Part shown: one piece after another, positions 31,926 through 41,853 of the stretch
Numbering within the stretch: the stretch's first letter is position 1
Layout of the letters: each line of letters starts with the position of its first letter
NCBI GenBank assembly: GCA_030490835.1
Contig: CM059971.1
Coordinates: 38,302,012-38,366,011 of the forward strand
From: Annona cherimola
Lineage: Eukaryota; Streptophyta; Magnoliopsida; Magnoliales; Annonaceae
DNA: 64,000 nucleotides
Reading direction: 5' to 3'
The notes under the pieces: model-generated
Databases searched by the model: none
What the model was told of the DNA's origin: nothing
The model's input: the letters and a program-made list of their open reading frames with translations, nothing else
Program-made: the position numbers and the translations under genes

Positions 31926-32983
31926 GGGATTTATTCAGGTGCATTCCGACTGCACCCGAATACCCTGCAGACACCCGATCCGCCCGTTCGTTTCAGCGGG
32001 AGAAATTTACGCCGTTCGTTCAATTATGCGTGTAGAGAGATGACGAGCCGAACGGAGACGCGCGTACATGCGCGCAAAAATTCGGATAATGCATTTTCCC
32101 GCTCGGTGGACTGAAAATCCACAAAAACCCACCCGCTCATCCCTCCCATTTCGAAAACAGAGACCCCACCGCTGCCGCTGCTACTGCTGCAGCCGCCGTT
32201 GCTGCTCCCAAATCTCCTTCTCCGTCGATTTTGAAGTTCTATGATCGATTATGATTGATTCTGAAGTTCTGTGTCGACAGAAGGTACTGTGCGCAGATCG
32301 TCTTCTCCGAAAATCCGCATGCGGATTCTGAATCCGCATGCGGATTATAACTGCGCAGCAAACGCGCCTCCCATCTACATCTCTCTGATGCGAAATCCGC
32401 ATGCGGATTCTAAATCCGCATGTGGAAAACAACACTTATGGGAGGTACGTTTGCTGCAGATTCAGAATCCGCATGCGGATTTTCGCGTAAGAGAGATGCA
32501 GATGGGAGGCACGTTTGCTGCGCAGTTATAATCCGCATGCGGATTTTCGGAGAAGACGATCCGCGCAAATAGGAGACCTTTCGCTGCGCAGTTATAATCC
32601 GCATGCGGATTTTCGGAGAAGACGATCAGCGCGAAATCCGTCGAAGCAGAACTTCGGAATTCATTCACAGAACTTCGAAATCGACGGTTTCCGTCGATGC
32701 AGAACTTCGGAATCGATCACAGAACTTCGGGGGGTGCCGCGATTTAGGGATTGAGGAGGGACGAGGGACGCCAGAGAGGAGGAGGAGGCGGGATTTCTGT
32801 TTTTGTTTTTAGCTGCCGAGCGGGAAAATTTTCCCAACATTCACCGCGTGTACGTCCCACCCAACGCAACATAACACGCGCACCAACTCTCGACGGACAG
32901 GATTCATCCCGCCGAAATAGACGGCCGGATGAGCCGTCTGCACGGTAGTTTCCGTGCAGTCCGAATGCACATGATTAAATCCC
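31926..32983. mobile_element. MITE inserted in an AT microsatellite, with internal palindrome array
   Basis: The left end is GGGATTTATTCAGGTGCATT and the inverted right end is GGGATTTAATCATGTGCATT. Similarity between the ends continues inward for about 70 bases, with shared CTGCAGAC and CGGGA words. The flanks are pure AT repeat on both sides (31911-31925, 32984-32997), so the target duplication cannot be read. The interior is GC-rich, has CpG-dense blocks and is itself partly an inverted repeat around 32430. No transposase frame is present. Confidence 0.75.
32312..32611. repeat. Array of six perfect 16-bp palindromes
   Basis: AATCCGCATGCGGATT, equal to its own reverse complement, occurs at 32312, 32331, 32394, 32466, 32530 and 32596. 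A seventh, damaged copy is near 32413. Surrounding words are mirrored: CTGCGCAG(C)AAACG...CCTCCCATC on the left and GATGGGAGGC...GTTTGCTGCGCAG on the right. Two right-hand units repeat GTTATAATCC...TTTTCGGAGAAGACGATC. Confidence 0.95.
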
Positions 32984-32997
32984 ATATATATATATAT

Positions 32998-34500
32998 AAC
33001 TTTGAAATAGTATTAGTATAACTCGGGCAAAATTATAAAATAGTTTAATTGGGTAAAACATACATATCTCCCCAATTATATTTCAAAATATAGGGAACAA
33101 AATAGACTATAATAAATTAATTGATAAAACGAATTCAAAAGAAGTTATATATATATATATATTAAATCTAGAAGATAGATGACGATTTTGAAATTATTTG
33201 GCCAAGAATCAATATTTTAATTCGTGTTTAAAAGCACTGCAAGTCACCAAATTCCCATATACCACCGGAGCACCACTTCTGGTGCTCCATCTTCCCCAAA
33301 GCGACCAGCACCCATTTTTACGGCAACAGCAAAACTCAATTGGCAGCCATGTTGGGAAGATTTCATCGTCATCAAGCAAATGCTACCGGTGCCCTTTTAA
33401 TTCCAGCAATCCGGCAGCCACGACAAAATCGGCAGCTTCCATTAAATCCTGCACTCCATTTTCACGAAGCAGCAGACTTCTTCCATCGCACCGGCGCCCC
33501 TTTTTCAAGATCTGCTGGCACCAGCAACCCATCCTTAAAAAGCAAAATCGACGCCGGCTTCTGTTTCCTCTTCAATGCCCGGCCAAACCGAGCACAGCAG
33601 CGCCGGTCTGCCAGCAGCTTCTTCAACAGAACCGTCACCGTCCGACTGCTCAAGCACCACTGCCAATGAAAATTCCAACAGCCCCTTGCTTATCTCCAGC
33701 ACCTCCCAAAAAATCCGATCCGTCAACCATGATAGCAGCCCTCTGTTTCACTACCGGCAGCTCACCGATCCAAAGCAAAACCGGACGACAGCCATTGCTA
33801 ATCGCGATCCCAAAATCCGGCCTGCCGCAATTGGGGAAACTTCTCAGGCAAAGCAGAAACCCACCTCCGCAACCTGCGCTCCATCTTCCCCACCGGCGAC
33901 CCCTTTTCTCTTCTCCTATCCGGGTAGCCGCAAAGCCACATCTCTTCTCCCCAAAGTCGATCACCATAGCCTATTCACAACTAAATCAACGAGCATATCC
34001 AGCCACGATTCAACAGCCCGGTCTTCAACAACGGACGAACCATCCTTCTTCCCCATCGGCAGCAACCAAAACCCAACTTCCATCCCAAAACCACAAGCTG
34101 CCGTGCCTCTGTTCCAACTCGCCCAAACTCAATTTCTGCAAGCCATCTTCACAAATCTCAAGCCGTCAATTTTCCCTCTTTCAGCCCCAACTAGAAAATC
34201 CAATCAGCAGCTCGTGCCCACCCATTCAACATCAAGATTACAGCCGCTCGAAGAAACCAGTAGGGAAATTCGTTGCCACCAACTACGGCTGCTCCCACCA
34301 ACCATTGCCCTTGTGTACCCACCTTCCGAAGTCCCAAATCTTGCAGCCATTTTTTTTCGAAAAACCAAAGTAATAGCAGACCTGCCGCCTCTGCATTTTC
34401 CATTTCTGTGCAACCCATGGTTGCCTTCCATCTCAACAGCATCGACCATAGCAAGAGGGAAAAGCTACGGCAAATGTCAATGAGCAGTAGTCCCACATCG
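32998..34500 (+). other. U3 part of the gypsy-type LTR with overlapping Pro/Ser-rich open frames
   Basis: From about 33198 the LTR becomes C-rich and remains open in two plus frames (391 codons at 33198-34373, 302 codons at 33575-34483) and partly on the minus strand. The translations are low-complexity, rich in Pro, Ser, Gln and Ala, with no domain I recognise. Openness in several frames at once points to composition rather than a gene. It lies just upstream of the TATA box at 34534, so it would be promoter-side sequence of the LTR. Confidence 0.5.
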
Positions 34501-34533
34501 GATTCAAGCTGGAGAGAGGGCCCCTCACAAAAC

Positions 34534-34540
34534 TATAAAA
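34534..34540 (+). promoter_or_regulatory. TATA box of the gypsy-type LTR
   Basis: TATAAAA, preceded by a GGCCCCTCAC block and followed by GGGCTCC, at a position expected for the U3/R border. A CCCACATCGG word lies 40-50 bases upstream. Two near-identical GGGTGGGACCCATTTTGTGG units follow at about 34591 and 34629. Confidence 0.65.
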
Positions 34541-34937
34541 GGGCTCCACTCATCCCAAGGAAAGACACCCCATGCCCCACACACAACCCCTTGGGTGGGA
34601 CCCATTTTGTGGGACCCCATAGCAAGTGGGTGGGACCCATTTTGTGGGACCCGTAGCGAGGAGGTGGGGCCAAGCAATAAAATTTTCTATTACGTGGAGA
34701 TTTTGCTCTTCATATTCGGGTGATGTAAATTTTATTTTATTATGCTTTGTAGTATTTCGTAGTTATTACTTTTTTAATTTGTAGTTTTAATTTTTAGATT
34801 AGATTTACTGCTTTATTTTATGCTTTGTAATTTTTAGATTAAATTTAATGTAATTCTCTTTCCTGCTTTAATAGTTGAATTTCATAGCTTTTATTGCTTT
34901 CTTAGAATAGTTTTAATTAAGTTGTTAGCTAATTTCT

Positions 34938-35068
34938 TTTAGCTTCTTTTCTCTCTTCTCTTCTCTCTTCTCTCTCTTCTTTCTTCTCTCTTCTCTCTTC
35001 TCTCTCTTCTTTCTTCTCTCTTCTCTCTTCTCTCTTTCTCTTTCTTCTCTCTTCTCTCTTCTCTATAC
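34938..35068 (+). repeat. CT-rich simple repeat near the LTR 3' end
   Basis: About 130 bases of TTCTCTCTTCTCTC-type repeats with an internal duplication of roughly 50 bases, lying in the U5 side of the gypsy-type LTR. Slippage explains the variation. Confidence 0.85.
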
Positions 35069-35246
35069 CCTCTTTTTCTCTTAAAAATAATTCAAAACTA
35101 CATCGCCTCTCTGTGGATTCGACCCGACTCACCATTATTCTACACTATCACTCGTATAGTGGTAGCTTTAATGTGTTTCGGTTAATTTAAATTAAACTGG
35201 TGATCACAGTGCTCTTAACGACAAGCACTTGGTTCGCATCATTTGG

Positions 35247-36150
35247 ACTGCCCTATTAAAGGCGGATGGGAAGATATACATAGACCTAACAAGACAGCTT
35301 TACTATATATGGAATCCAAAGGAACTAAACACAAAGGTGCGGAATTGATGTTGGATAGGGTCATGGTGTATGTAAGTCAAATGCCTTATTAAGAATTGGA
35401 AATATTCTTGGAATGCCATGTCATGAAGATCATATCTCAGAAGATCTCACACTTGCTAGAATGTACAACCAACTGACTGGGAGTGGTAAATAACATCCGG
35501 TATCAAATTCTTGCATTATATAGGTTTGCCCCACGATTGAGAGTTTTGTGACTTCTAATTGCCCATTGCATCTATCCTAAGGGTGGGGCAGAAATCAGGT
35601 TAATCCTCAAGAGGCTGAACTACTGTGGAAAGTTGCCAATAGGTAGAGAGTTAACTTGCCTCCCTATTTTTAGAAGCCCTAGAACTCAAAAAGGATGATT
35701 TTAGAGGCACATTACCATATGGCACATGGATTACCAAGATTCTTGAAAGATATCATGTGAATCTAGATGGGGAAGCCTATGAGGTTTTGAAGCCAATCAA
35801 TGCTATCAACAAAGCCTCATTAACAAGAATGAAGATAGACATTGAGACATTCAGAGCTGCACAAATTCATGTTCAGATGAGAGGAGATCTTCCGCAAGAG
35901 ACCAAGCAAGGAGGGAAGATCAAGAAGTTCCTCAAGAAAATGCACCAATTGAGGGGGAGAGTCACCATGGGCATACACCCCCACAAGTCTCACCCATTCC
36001 ATAGGTTCCAGGCTCACTTGCCTCACATATCTCTTGCTCTCTTCATGGATCCAGGGCTAGTGAGCCATTTATTCACTCTCCAAACCATCCCTCCACATTC
36101 AATGATCTCCTAGAATACCTAAAAGCTATGGAGAATAGAATCTCTAAGGA
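35247..36150 (+). pseudogene. ORF3 of Copia-1, second part (broken)
   Basis: Directly after the TTTGG duplication, the reading matches the second half of ORF3 in Copia-2 (minus strand, 41853-41055). Shared motifs in order are LIAHCIYPKGG, TWITKILE(R/H)(Y/F)HV(N/H)LDG, YEVLKP(I/T)NAIN(K/R)A and LTRMKID. Several stops and frame changes lie between 35380 and 35690. The longest open piece is 35757-36113. The C-terminal part beyond the LTRMKID motif is Pro/His/Ser-rich. The agreement with Copia-2 shows that this is a real, once-conserved protein, not a chance frame. Function unknown. Confidence 0.7.
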
Positions 36151-36220
36151 ATTAGGGTTTATGACCCATTTATCTTTCTGCTAGCACCAAACACACCCAA
36201 CCAATCCCTAGCATTCCTGA

Positions 36221-37438
36221 TGTGATACCCAGACCCAAATAAGGCTCATATATGTGCATTTGGCATATAAACATGAATTATGTATGATTTGGTGATTTAT
36301 GGATGATTTTATGATTTAATGATATTTTACAATTAGGGTTATGATTAAGAATGGTGATTAAGATTAATCGTCATAGCCCAACGTGAGTCAATATGACTAA
36401 AGGGGCTTAATGAAAATTAGAAAATGTTAATGTCGTATGAATAATTATTTTAATTTTCATGATTTGATTAATAAAAATTAAAAGAAAAATTATGGAATTA
36501 TGTTGGAAAATGTAGAAAATTCATAACTTGACACCTATATGGAGAATTGAGATGAAATTTGAAAGATGAGCACATGAATTTGGGCTCAACCTTATGGGTG
36601 GATTGGATTAAGAAAAATGTGATGTGATTAAAATGATAATAATTTATTTTCATCTCACACCTAAGGTTAATTTCAAATGATCATAACTTAACGTAGAAAT
36701 GTTGTATTAAGATGAAACTTGAAACGGTTGAATAAAATTATAAAATCAATGATATAGAAGGATTGGATTAAGCTAATTATCATGAGAATATTCTTAATTA
36801 GAAAAAGATAAGTAGCATTGACTTTGTGCACCATAAAGTACCATAACATTCATTAAAAAGCAAGTGGTTTAATGATGTAGTTTAATGCCTATGAGAGGTA
36901 TCAAATGGTGGAGCTCTGAGCTAGATTTTTTGGATTAAGTCAAGGCTAAAATCCTTAAAAAGTCAAGTGGATTAAATGATGGTTTAAGAGGCTAAAAGCT
37001 AGCCTCAAAGAGGCATGGAGAGGTGTAATGGTGTGGACGTCCAAGGGGTCTTCCCCTTCTATTTTTTTTTATTTTTAAAATGCCAAATATGCAATTGAAT
37101 GACCTAGGCAGCTAAGGGGAGTTATGAACATGGATATGGGTTGATTTTGTGGCAAGAAAATGCCATAAGGTCCATTACATGTGGACGTTTCTATGTGAAC
37201 AACATCATGAGCCATTAATGTGATTATTTTGATGATTTTTATATAAGATAATTACCTATTCTACTAGGGTAATATTGTGCCACCACATCAAGGAATAAGA
37301 TGCCCATTAATTATCCTCCAAATGATGTGATAAGTGGGTCTAAAAAATCTGGAAAATGAAGGGTATAAAAGAGGCTTCCATGGGGATGTTCCAAGAGGGT
37401 TAGAGAGAGAAAAATTTTAAGGAGAAAAATACACCTTA
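36221..37438 (-). mobile_element. Giant LTR-like element, fragment in antisense (inserted in Copia-1)
   Basis: It starts TGTGATACCCAGACCCAA, the reverse complement of the element's terminal TTGGGT...GGGTTTCACA. It continues with the expected antisense order: GATGAAATTTGAAA...GGTTGGATTAAG words, mirrored at 60120-60560. It breaks off near 37438 where LINE sequence begins, so its second end and target duplication are lost. Confidence 0.65.
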
Positions 37439-39184
37439 AGAATTGTTAGCGTTTGTTTTATTTCCTTTTTGTTTGCTTGGAGGAATAATGGAACGTCATC
37501 TGCAAAGAATAAATGAGAGAATCTTGGTCCATCCATACATAATCTCAAGACATGCAGGCTTCCACTATTATAAGCATGCCTAATCAATGCAGACAAGCCT
37601 TTGGCAAAGAACAAAAGAGATACGAGGATAATGGGTCCCCTTGTCTTAGCCCCCTATAAGGTCAAAATAGAATAGTTTTATGCCCATTTACTGAAACTCC
37701 GAATGGTACAAACATCATACAACACTTTATCCATTGAATCCATTTTTGACCAAAGCCCATTCTCTTCATCGTATTAAGAATAAATCTCTACTCAACTCGA
37801 TCATAAGCCTTAGACATATCCAATTTGACTGCCATTTCTACTACCATTTTTCCTTTTTTTCAAGACATGCACTGTTTCACAAGCCACCAACATAGTATCC
37901 GTTATCGGCCTTTTAGGAACAAATGCATGTTATTCTTCAGAGATGATCTTAGGAAGGCATACTTTTAGCCTATTAGCCAGAATCTTTGAAATGATCTTGT
38001 ATAAGACATTACGTAAGCTAATAGGTCTAAAACCATTGATCTTCATAGTCCATTTCTTCTCTAGATTGAGGGAAATTGTTGTTTGATTTATCTCCCTTAG
38101 TAACTTCAGTTGTTCCTCCTCGGAATCTAGCTCCAAAAAAGCTCTAAGCATAAAAAATCTCATCTCCAATTAGGTTCCAATCTTTTTGATAAAAGCTTAC
38201 CAACATAGCATCTAGCCCCAGAGCTTTCAATGAGTTCATTTCCTTTACCACTCTCCAAACTTCTTCTTTTGAAAATCTACTTGTCAGCCACTAATTTTCA
38301 GCCTTAGTTACTTTATTTGATATTAGTTCCAACACACCCCAAAAATCCCTATGTGTGTTTGCCGAGTACATCGCTTTAAAGTGTTTGAAAACTAGGTTCT
38401 CCTTCTCTTGTTGTTCCTCAAACCTTTTGCCCATTCTTGTCCTCCAACCTACTAATGAACTTTTTCCTTCTTTCATATGCTGCCTTGTGAAAGTAGGTTA
38501 TATTCTTATCTCCACATCGAAACCAAAACACCTTTGCTCGTTGCTTCCACTTCAATTCCTTATCGTCTAACAAGCAATTTATTAGTATTTCTTTCTCTTT
38601 GATTTTCCTATCTTATTTCATTCAAAGTTGCCTCCTCTTTTAGCTCTTGTAGCTGACCTTGCTATTTTTCGATGAGCTTGGACATATAGCCTTTGGTTTT
38701 CTAATTCCACTCCAAAAATTTTCAACTGCATTTTGTAATTTTTGTTTAATTTTGCCAAACTTTGAAAGGTTATCTCTTGATTCTTCCTTCCACACTTCAC
38801 TAACTATCTCATTTGCCTCATCATATTTTTCCCACCATAATTCGTATCTAACCTATCTTTCTATAGACTTCAACTTTTCCCTTGCATCAAGAATCAAGCA
38901 AATTGGGTAGTGGTCAGATGTTGCTACGACCTTGTGATGAAGCTATGCAAATGGAAATAGCTCAACCTAGTTTAGAGTAGATAGGCATTTATCCAACTGT
39001 GCTTCTACTTTGTCCCTCCCTAAGTGGTTGTTTGTCCATGTCATTATTGGGCATGAAAAACTAATATCCTGTAGGTCGCAATCTTCAATTACCTCCCTAA
39101 ATAGCTCCATTCATCTTTTCGGTCTCTTACAAAAGCTCAAGTATTCCGATGCCCCTGTTACTTCATTAAAGTCCTCCATCATTG
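37439..39184 (-). pseudogene. L1-like LINE ORF2 fragment (endonuclease end to RT)
   Basis: Read leftward, the minus strand starts at the end of the endonuclease domain (EDFNEV near 39165), then SDHYPICL near 38910. After a linker comes reverse transcriptase: NGFRPISLRNVLYKIISKILANRLK near 38000-38090, then MDGPRFSHLFFADD with the catalytic FADD near 37500. Stops and frameshifts are frequent. Both ends are cut: the start of the endonuclease is missing on the right and everything after the FADD region on the left. There is no poly(A) tail. It is therefore an internal piece caught between two truncated elements, not a normal 5'-truncated insertion. Confidence 0.85.
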
Positions 39185-40300
39185 CATGAAAGAACAATTC
39201 AGCACTTACAGTAATAGGCACAGTTCTCTGATGAATCTCTTTAATGAGCACTTGAATGCTTGAAATATAGAAGGTGAAAGCTTAATCAATACTCTAGCTA
39301 ATCATTTTCCTTTCATTTGACGTGTATTAAATAGGGAAAGAGTAAATTTGAACATTTGGTGGTAAGTGATGCGCATTTAATACACCAACATTCCAATTTT
39401 TCCGACTGTTGTAACTCAAGTCGCACCAAGAGTCGACTTTGGGTGCGACTTCACCCAAGTCGATTGGAGTCGACTTGGGTTACGACTTCCGTCTTCAGCT
39501 CTTCATCAAGTTCCATCTTAGGGTAAACATGGTCTTAGACTTGATTCAAGTCACTGGTGGAGTTGACTTAAGTTGTGACTTCACTCTCTACTTAGCTCAT
39601 TAGAAAACTTGAGCCTTTAACATTCATGTTTTAACTTCATAAGTCTTCATTTGTGCATTTGGTCATTGAACTTCTTAACTATTGAGCTTGGTCATGTTTA
39701 TTTGAGCATTCTTGGATGGACTTATGTCTTGGATCTTAAATTATGTTAGAATGATGTTGCTTTAGTCAAACTTATCACCTTTGGACTTTAAACTTCTTTA
39801 TTTGATCTTCTTGTATCTGAGTTGAATGTTGGGGTTGACTTGGTTTGCAACTTTGCTCAAGTGTCTGAGTCGACTTTATGTGCGACTTCACCCAATTCGT
39901 ATACTAGAGTCAACTTGGATTGTGACTTGACTCCAACAAACTCAGCTTCAGACCCTGAAGATACCCTAAGTCACTAACGGAGTTGACTTGGGTTGTGACT
40001 TCACCCAATTCATATGCAAAGTCAACTTCAATTGCGACTTCGCCTGCTCACATATCCACATTGTCAACTTGTCCAAAAATCATCTTTTGAAGTCGATACT
40101 GGAGTTAACTTCGGTATCGACTTGGCCTAAGTCGAGTCTGAGTCGACTTGGCCTGTGACTTGACCTGGCATACCTTGGTTCTTGAAATCTCTAAGCCTTA
40201 AATCATCTCAACACACATATTAGTACCTTAAAAATTTCTCAAATTGAATTGTTAATCATCAAAACATAGATTGTGATTGATTTTTCACACATTTATAACA
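39185..40300 (-). mobile_element. 3' LTR of Copia-2, truncated at its outer end
   Basis: The right end is ATTTATAACA at 40300, next to a polypurine tract. Leftward it follows the 5' LTR of the same element (52730-53886), including ATGAAAGAA..TTCAGCAC at about 39185 (52730 there), GCATTTAATAC and the hairpin words AAGTCG / CGACTT. The outer 0.5 kb is missing, replaced by LINE sequence. Confidence 0.8.
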
Positions 40301-41054
40301 ATCTCTTCCTTTTTGATAAAACCAATTTGAGATTTACCTTTCATTAAACAAACAAGTTTGCTATAACTTGTGAAACCATGTCATTTCTTTGTAATTTCAT
40401 AGTGTCAAACTAGTCCACTTATATTATTGCATTCAGTTATCCAATATCAAACTATTCAAATCAATTCAAATAGCAAAATATTCAAATATATCATTCATTT
40501 GGCTAAAATATCCTATCATTCATATCAAGTTAATGCATTCATATCAAGTCAGTTTTTCATACAAAACTTTACAGGTTGCCCTAAGTACAACCTACCCAAA
40601 CTAAAGAAGACTTCTTAAACCCAAAAATGCCAAAATAATGACCGAACTCTGCTAAAAAATGACTAAAATTCCCAATGTTGTCTCCCCTTTTTGCCAATCA
40701 CCAAAAGGGAGTTGGGATCAAACGAGCAATTCAAGATTTGTGAAAGAGAAATGGGGAAATGGGATAAGGCGGCTTATCTGGAAGAATCATTTGATGAATG
40801 AGTAGGTCATATTGGGCTCAAGAGCCAGAGGTGGGAATGTTTGGTAAGGAGGATAAAGGTAATGATCGATCCTACACTGTTGGATCTGCCCAAACTGACT
40901 CAACCCAGCAAGGCTCAAAATTTGGTAAGCTTGGAATGGGTTGACCCCTCCTACTTCTAGAGGCAAGGCAGTATTTGATATTTTTGAGTTCCTGCTTCAC
41001 TTTATCTTGCCTTCCATGCATTTTCATAAGAGAAATGTTGATCATCCCAATTTT
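40301..41054 (-). other. Copia-2 polypurine tract and 3' untranslated region
   Basis: Next to the LTR, the minus strand reads AAAAAGGAAGAGAT (complement of 40301-40315), a good polypurine tract for plus-strand priming. A second purine-rich box, GGCAAAAAGGGGAGA, is complementary to 40681-40696. Repeated polypurine boxes before the 3' LTR are known from Sirevirus-type Copia elements. The rest is non-coding and reaches the end of ORF3. Confidence 0.65.
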
Positions 41055-41853
41055 TTAAGAAATTCTACTCTTCATGGCTTGAAGATATTCTAGAATGGCA
41101 TTGGAGGTAGATGCTTGAGCGAAAGAGTGTGCAAAATGGTCTGTAGCCCAAGATTCTCTAGGTGAGCATGAGGCATGTGTTGCAAGAGATGTAGGTGCGT
41201 ATGGAATTGGAGGTGGAGGTGATTGATTTGGTTGAGCCTCCCCTTCAGTGGAGCTACCTCCACTTGAGGTTCCTATCTCTCTTAGGCTTGGGGAAGTTCT
41301 TCTCACATCCTTGCCTGTAGTTGATCTGTCTAAATGCTTCTACGTCAATTTTCATACGGGTCAATAGGGCTCTATTAATGGCATTCGTAGGCTTCAAGAC
41401 CTCATACATCTTTCCATCTAAATGAACATGAAAATGTTCAAGGATCTTAGTGATCCAGGTATCATATGGCAAGACTCTCTGTGGATTTTCTTTCATAAGC
41501 TTTGATGTCTCCAAGAACAATCGTAGAAAATTGACTTTGACCCTGTTTGCTACTTTCCATAGTATCTCTACCTCTTGAGGATTAAGTTGGTTTCTTCCTC
41601 CACCTTTGGGATAAATGCAATGGGCTATGAGAAACCGTAAGACTCTCAACTGATGTGGTAAATCGATGTCATGCAAAAATTTTATACCAGGGTGGTATTT
41701 ATTGCTCCTGGTTAAATGGTTATACATGCGGCTTAGTGTAAGGCCTGGAGGAAGTAGATCTTCAAACATAGGAACACCGAGGATGTGGCCCACTGTCCTA
41801 CATGCATTGAACTCACTGATTCCTTATGCATCTCTCAGATTAATTTTTATTTT
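41055..41853 (-). pseudogene. ORF3 of Copia-2, second part
   Basis: The minus-strand frame 41793-41254 (179 codons) carries LPHQLRVLRFLIAHCIYPKGGG, NPQEVEILWKVANRVKVNF, LPYDTWITKILEHFHVHLDG and LKPTNAINRALLTRMKID. After a frameshift near 41300 it continues as SPSLREIGTSSGGSS...PPPPIPYAP, a Pro/Ser-rich tail ending near 41055. It is less damaged than the Copia-1 copy and the best view of this protein. The globular part is helical in appearance, with no signal peptide or membrane segment and no catalytic motif I recognise. The giant LTR at 41854-46481 splits it from its first part. It could be an accessory or env-position protein; this is inference from position only. Confidence 0.7.

Larger units (their letters stand above)
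31693..35241 (+). mobile_element. Gypsy-type (Athila/Tat-like) solo LTR with a nested MITE, TSD TTTGG
   Basis: The block starts TGATAAGTCTAAAAATTTTC and ends TTGGTTCGCATCA, with TTTGG at 31688-31692 and 35242-35246. It interrupts ORF3, whose reading resumes directly after it. Without the nested MITE it is about 2.5 kb. The TGATAAG start, the GTGGATTCGACCCGACTCAC block near 35111 and the final TTCGCATCA are typical of plant Athila/Tat-group gypsy LTRs. A TATA box (TATAAAA) is at 34534-34540. I see no internal gag or pol, so I call it a solo LTR. Confidence 0.8.

Noticed and set aside
32181..32812. Short frames with repeated NPHAD-type residues
   Set aside because: They are translations of the 16-bp palindrome array of the MITE, open on both strands for that reason.
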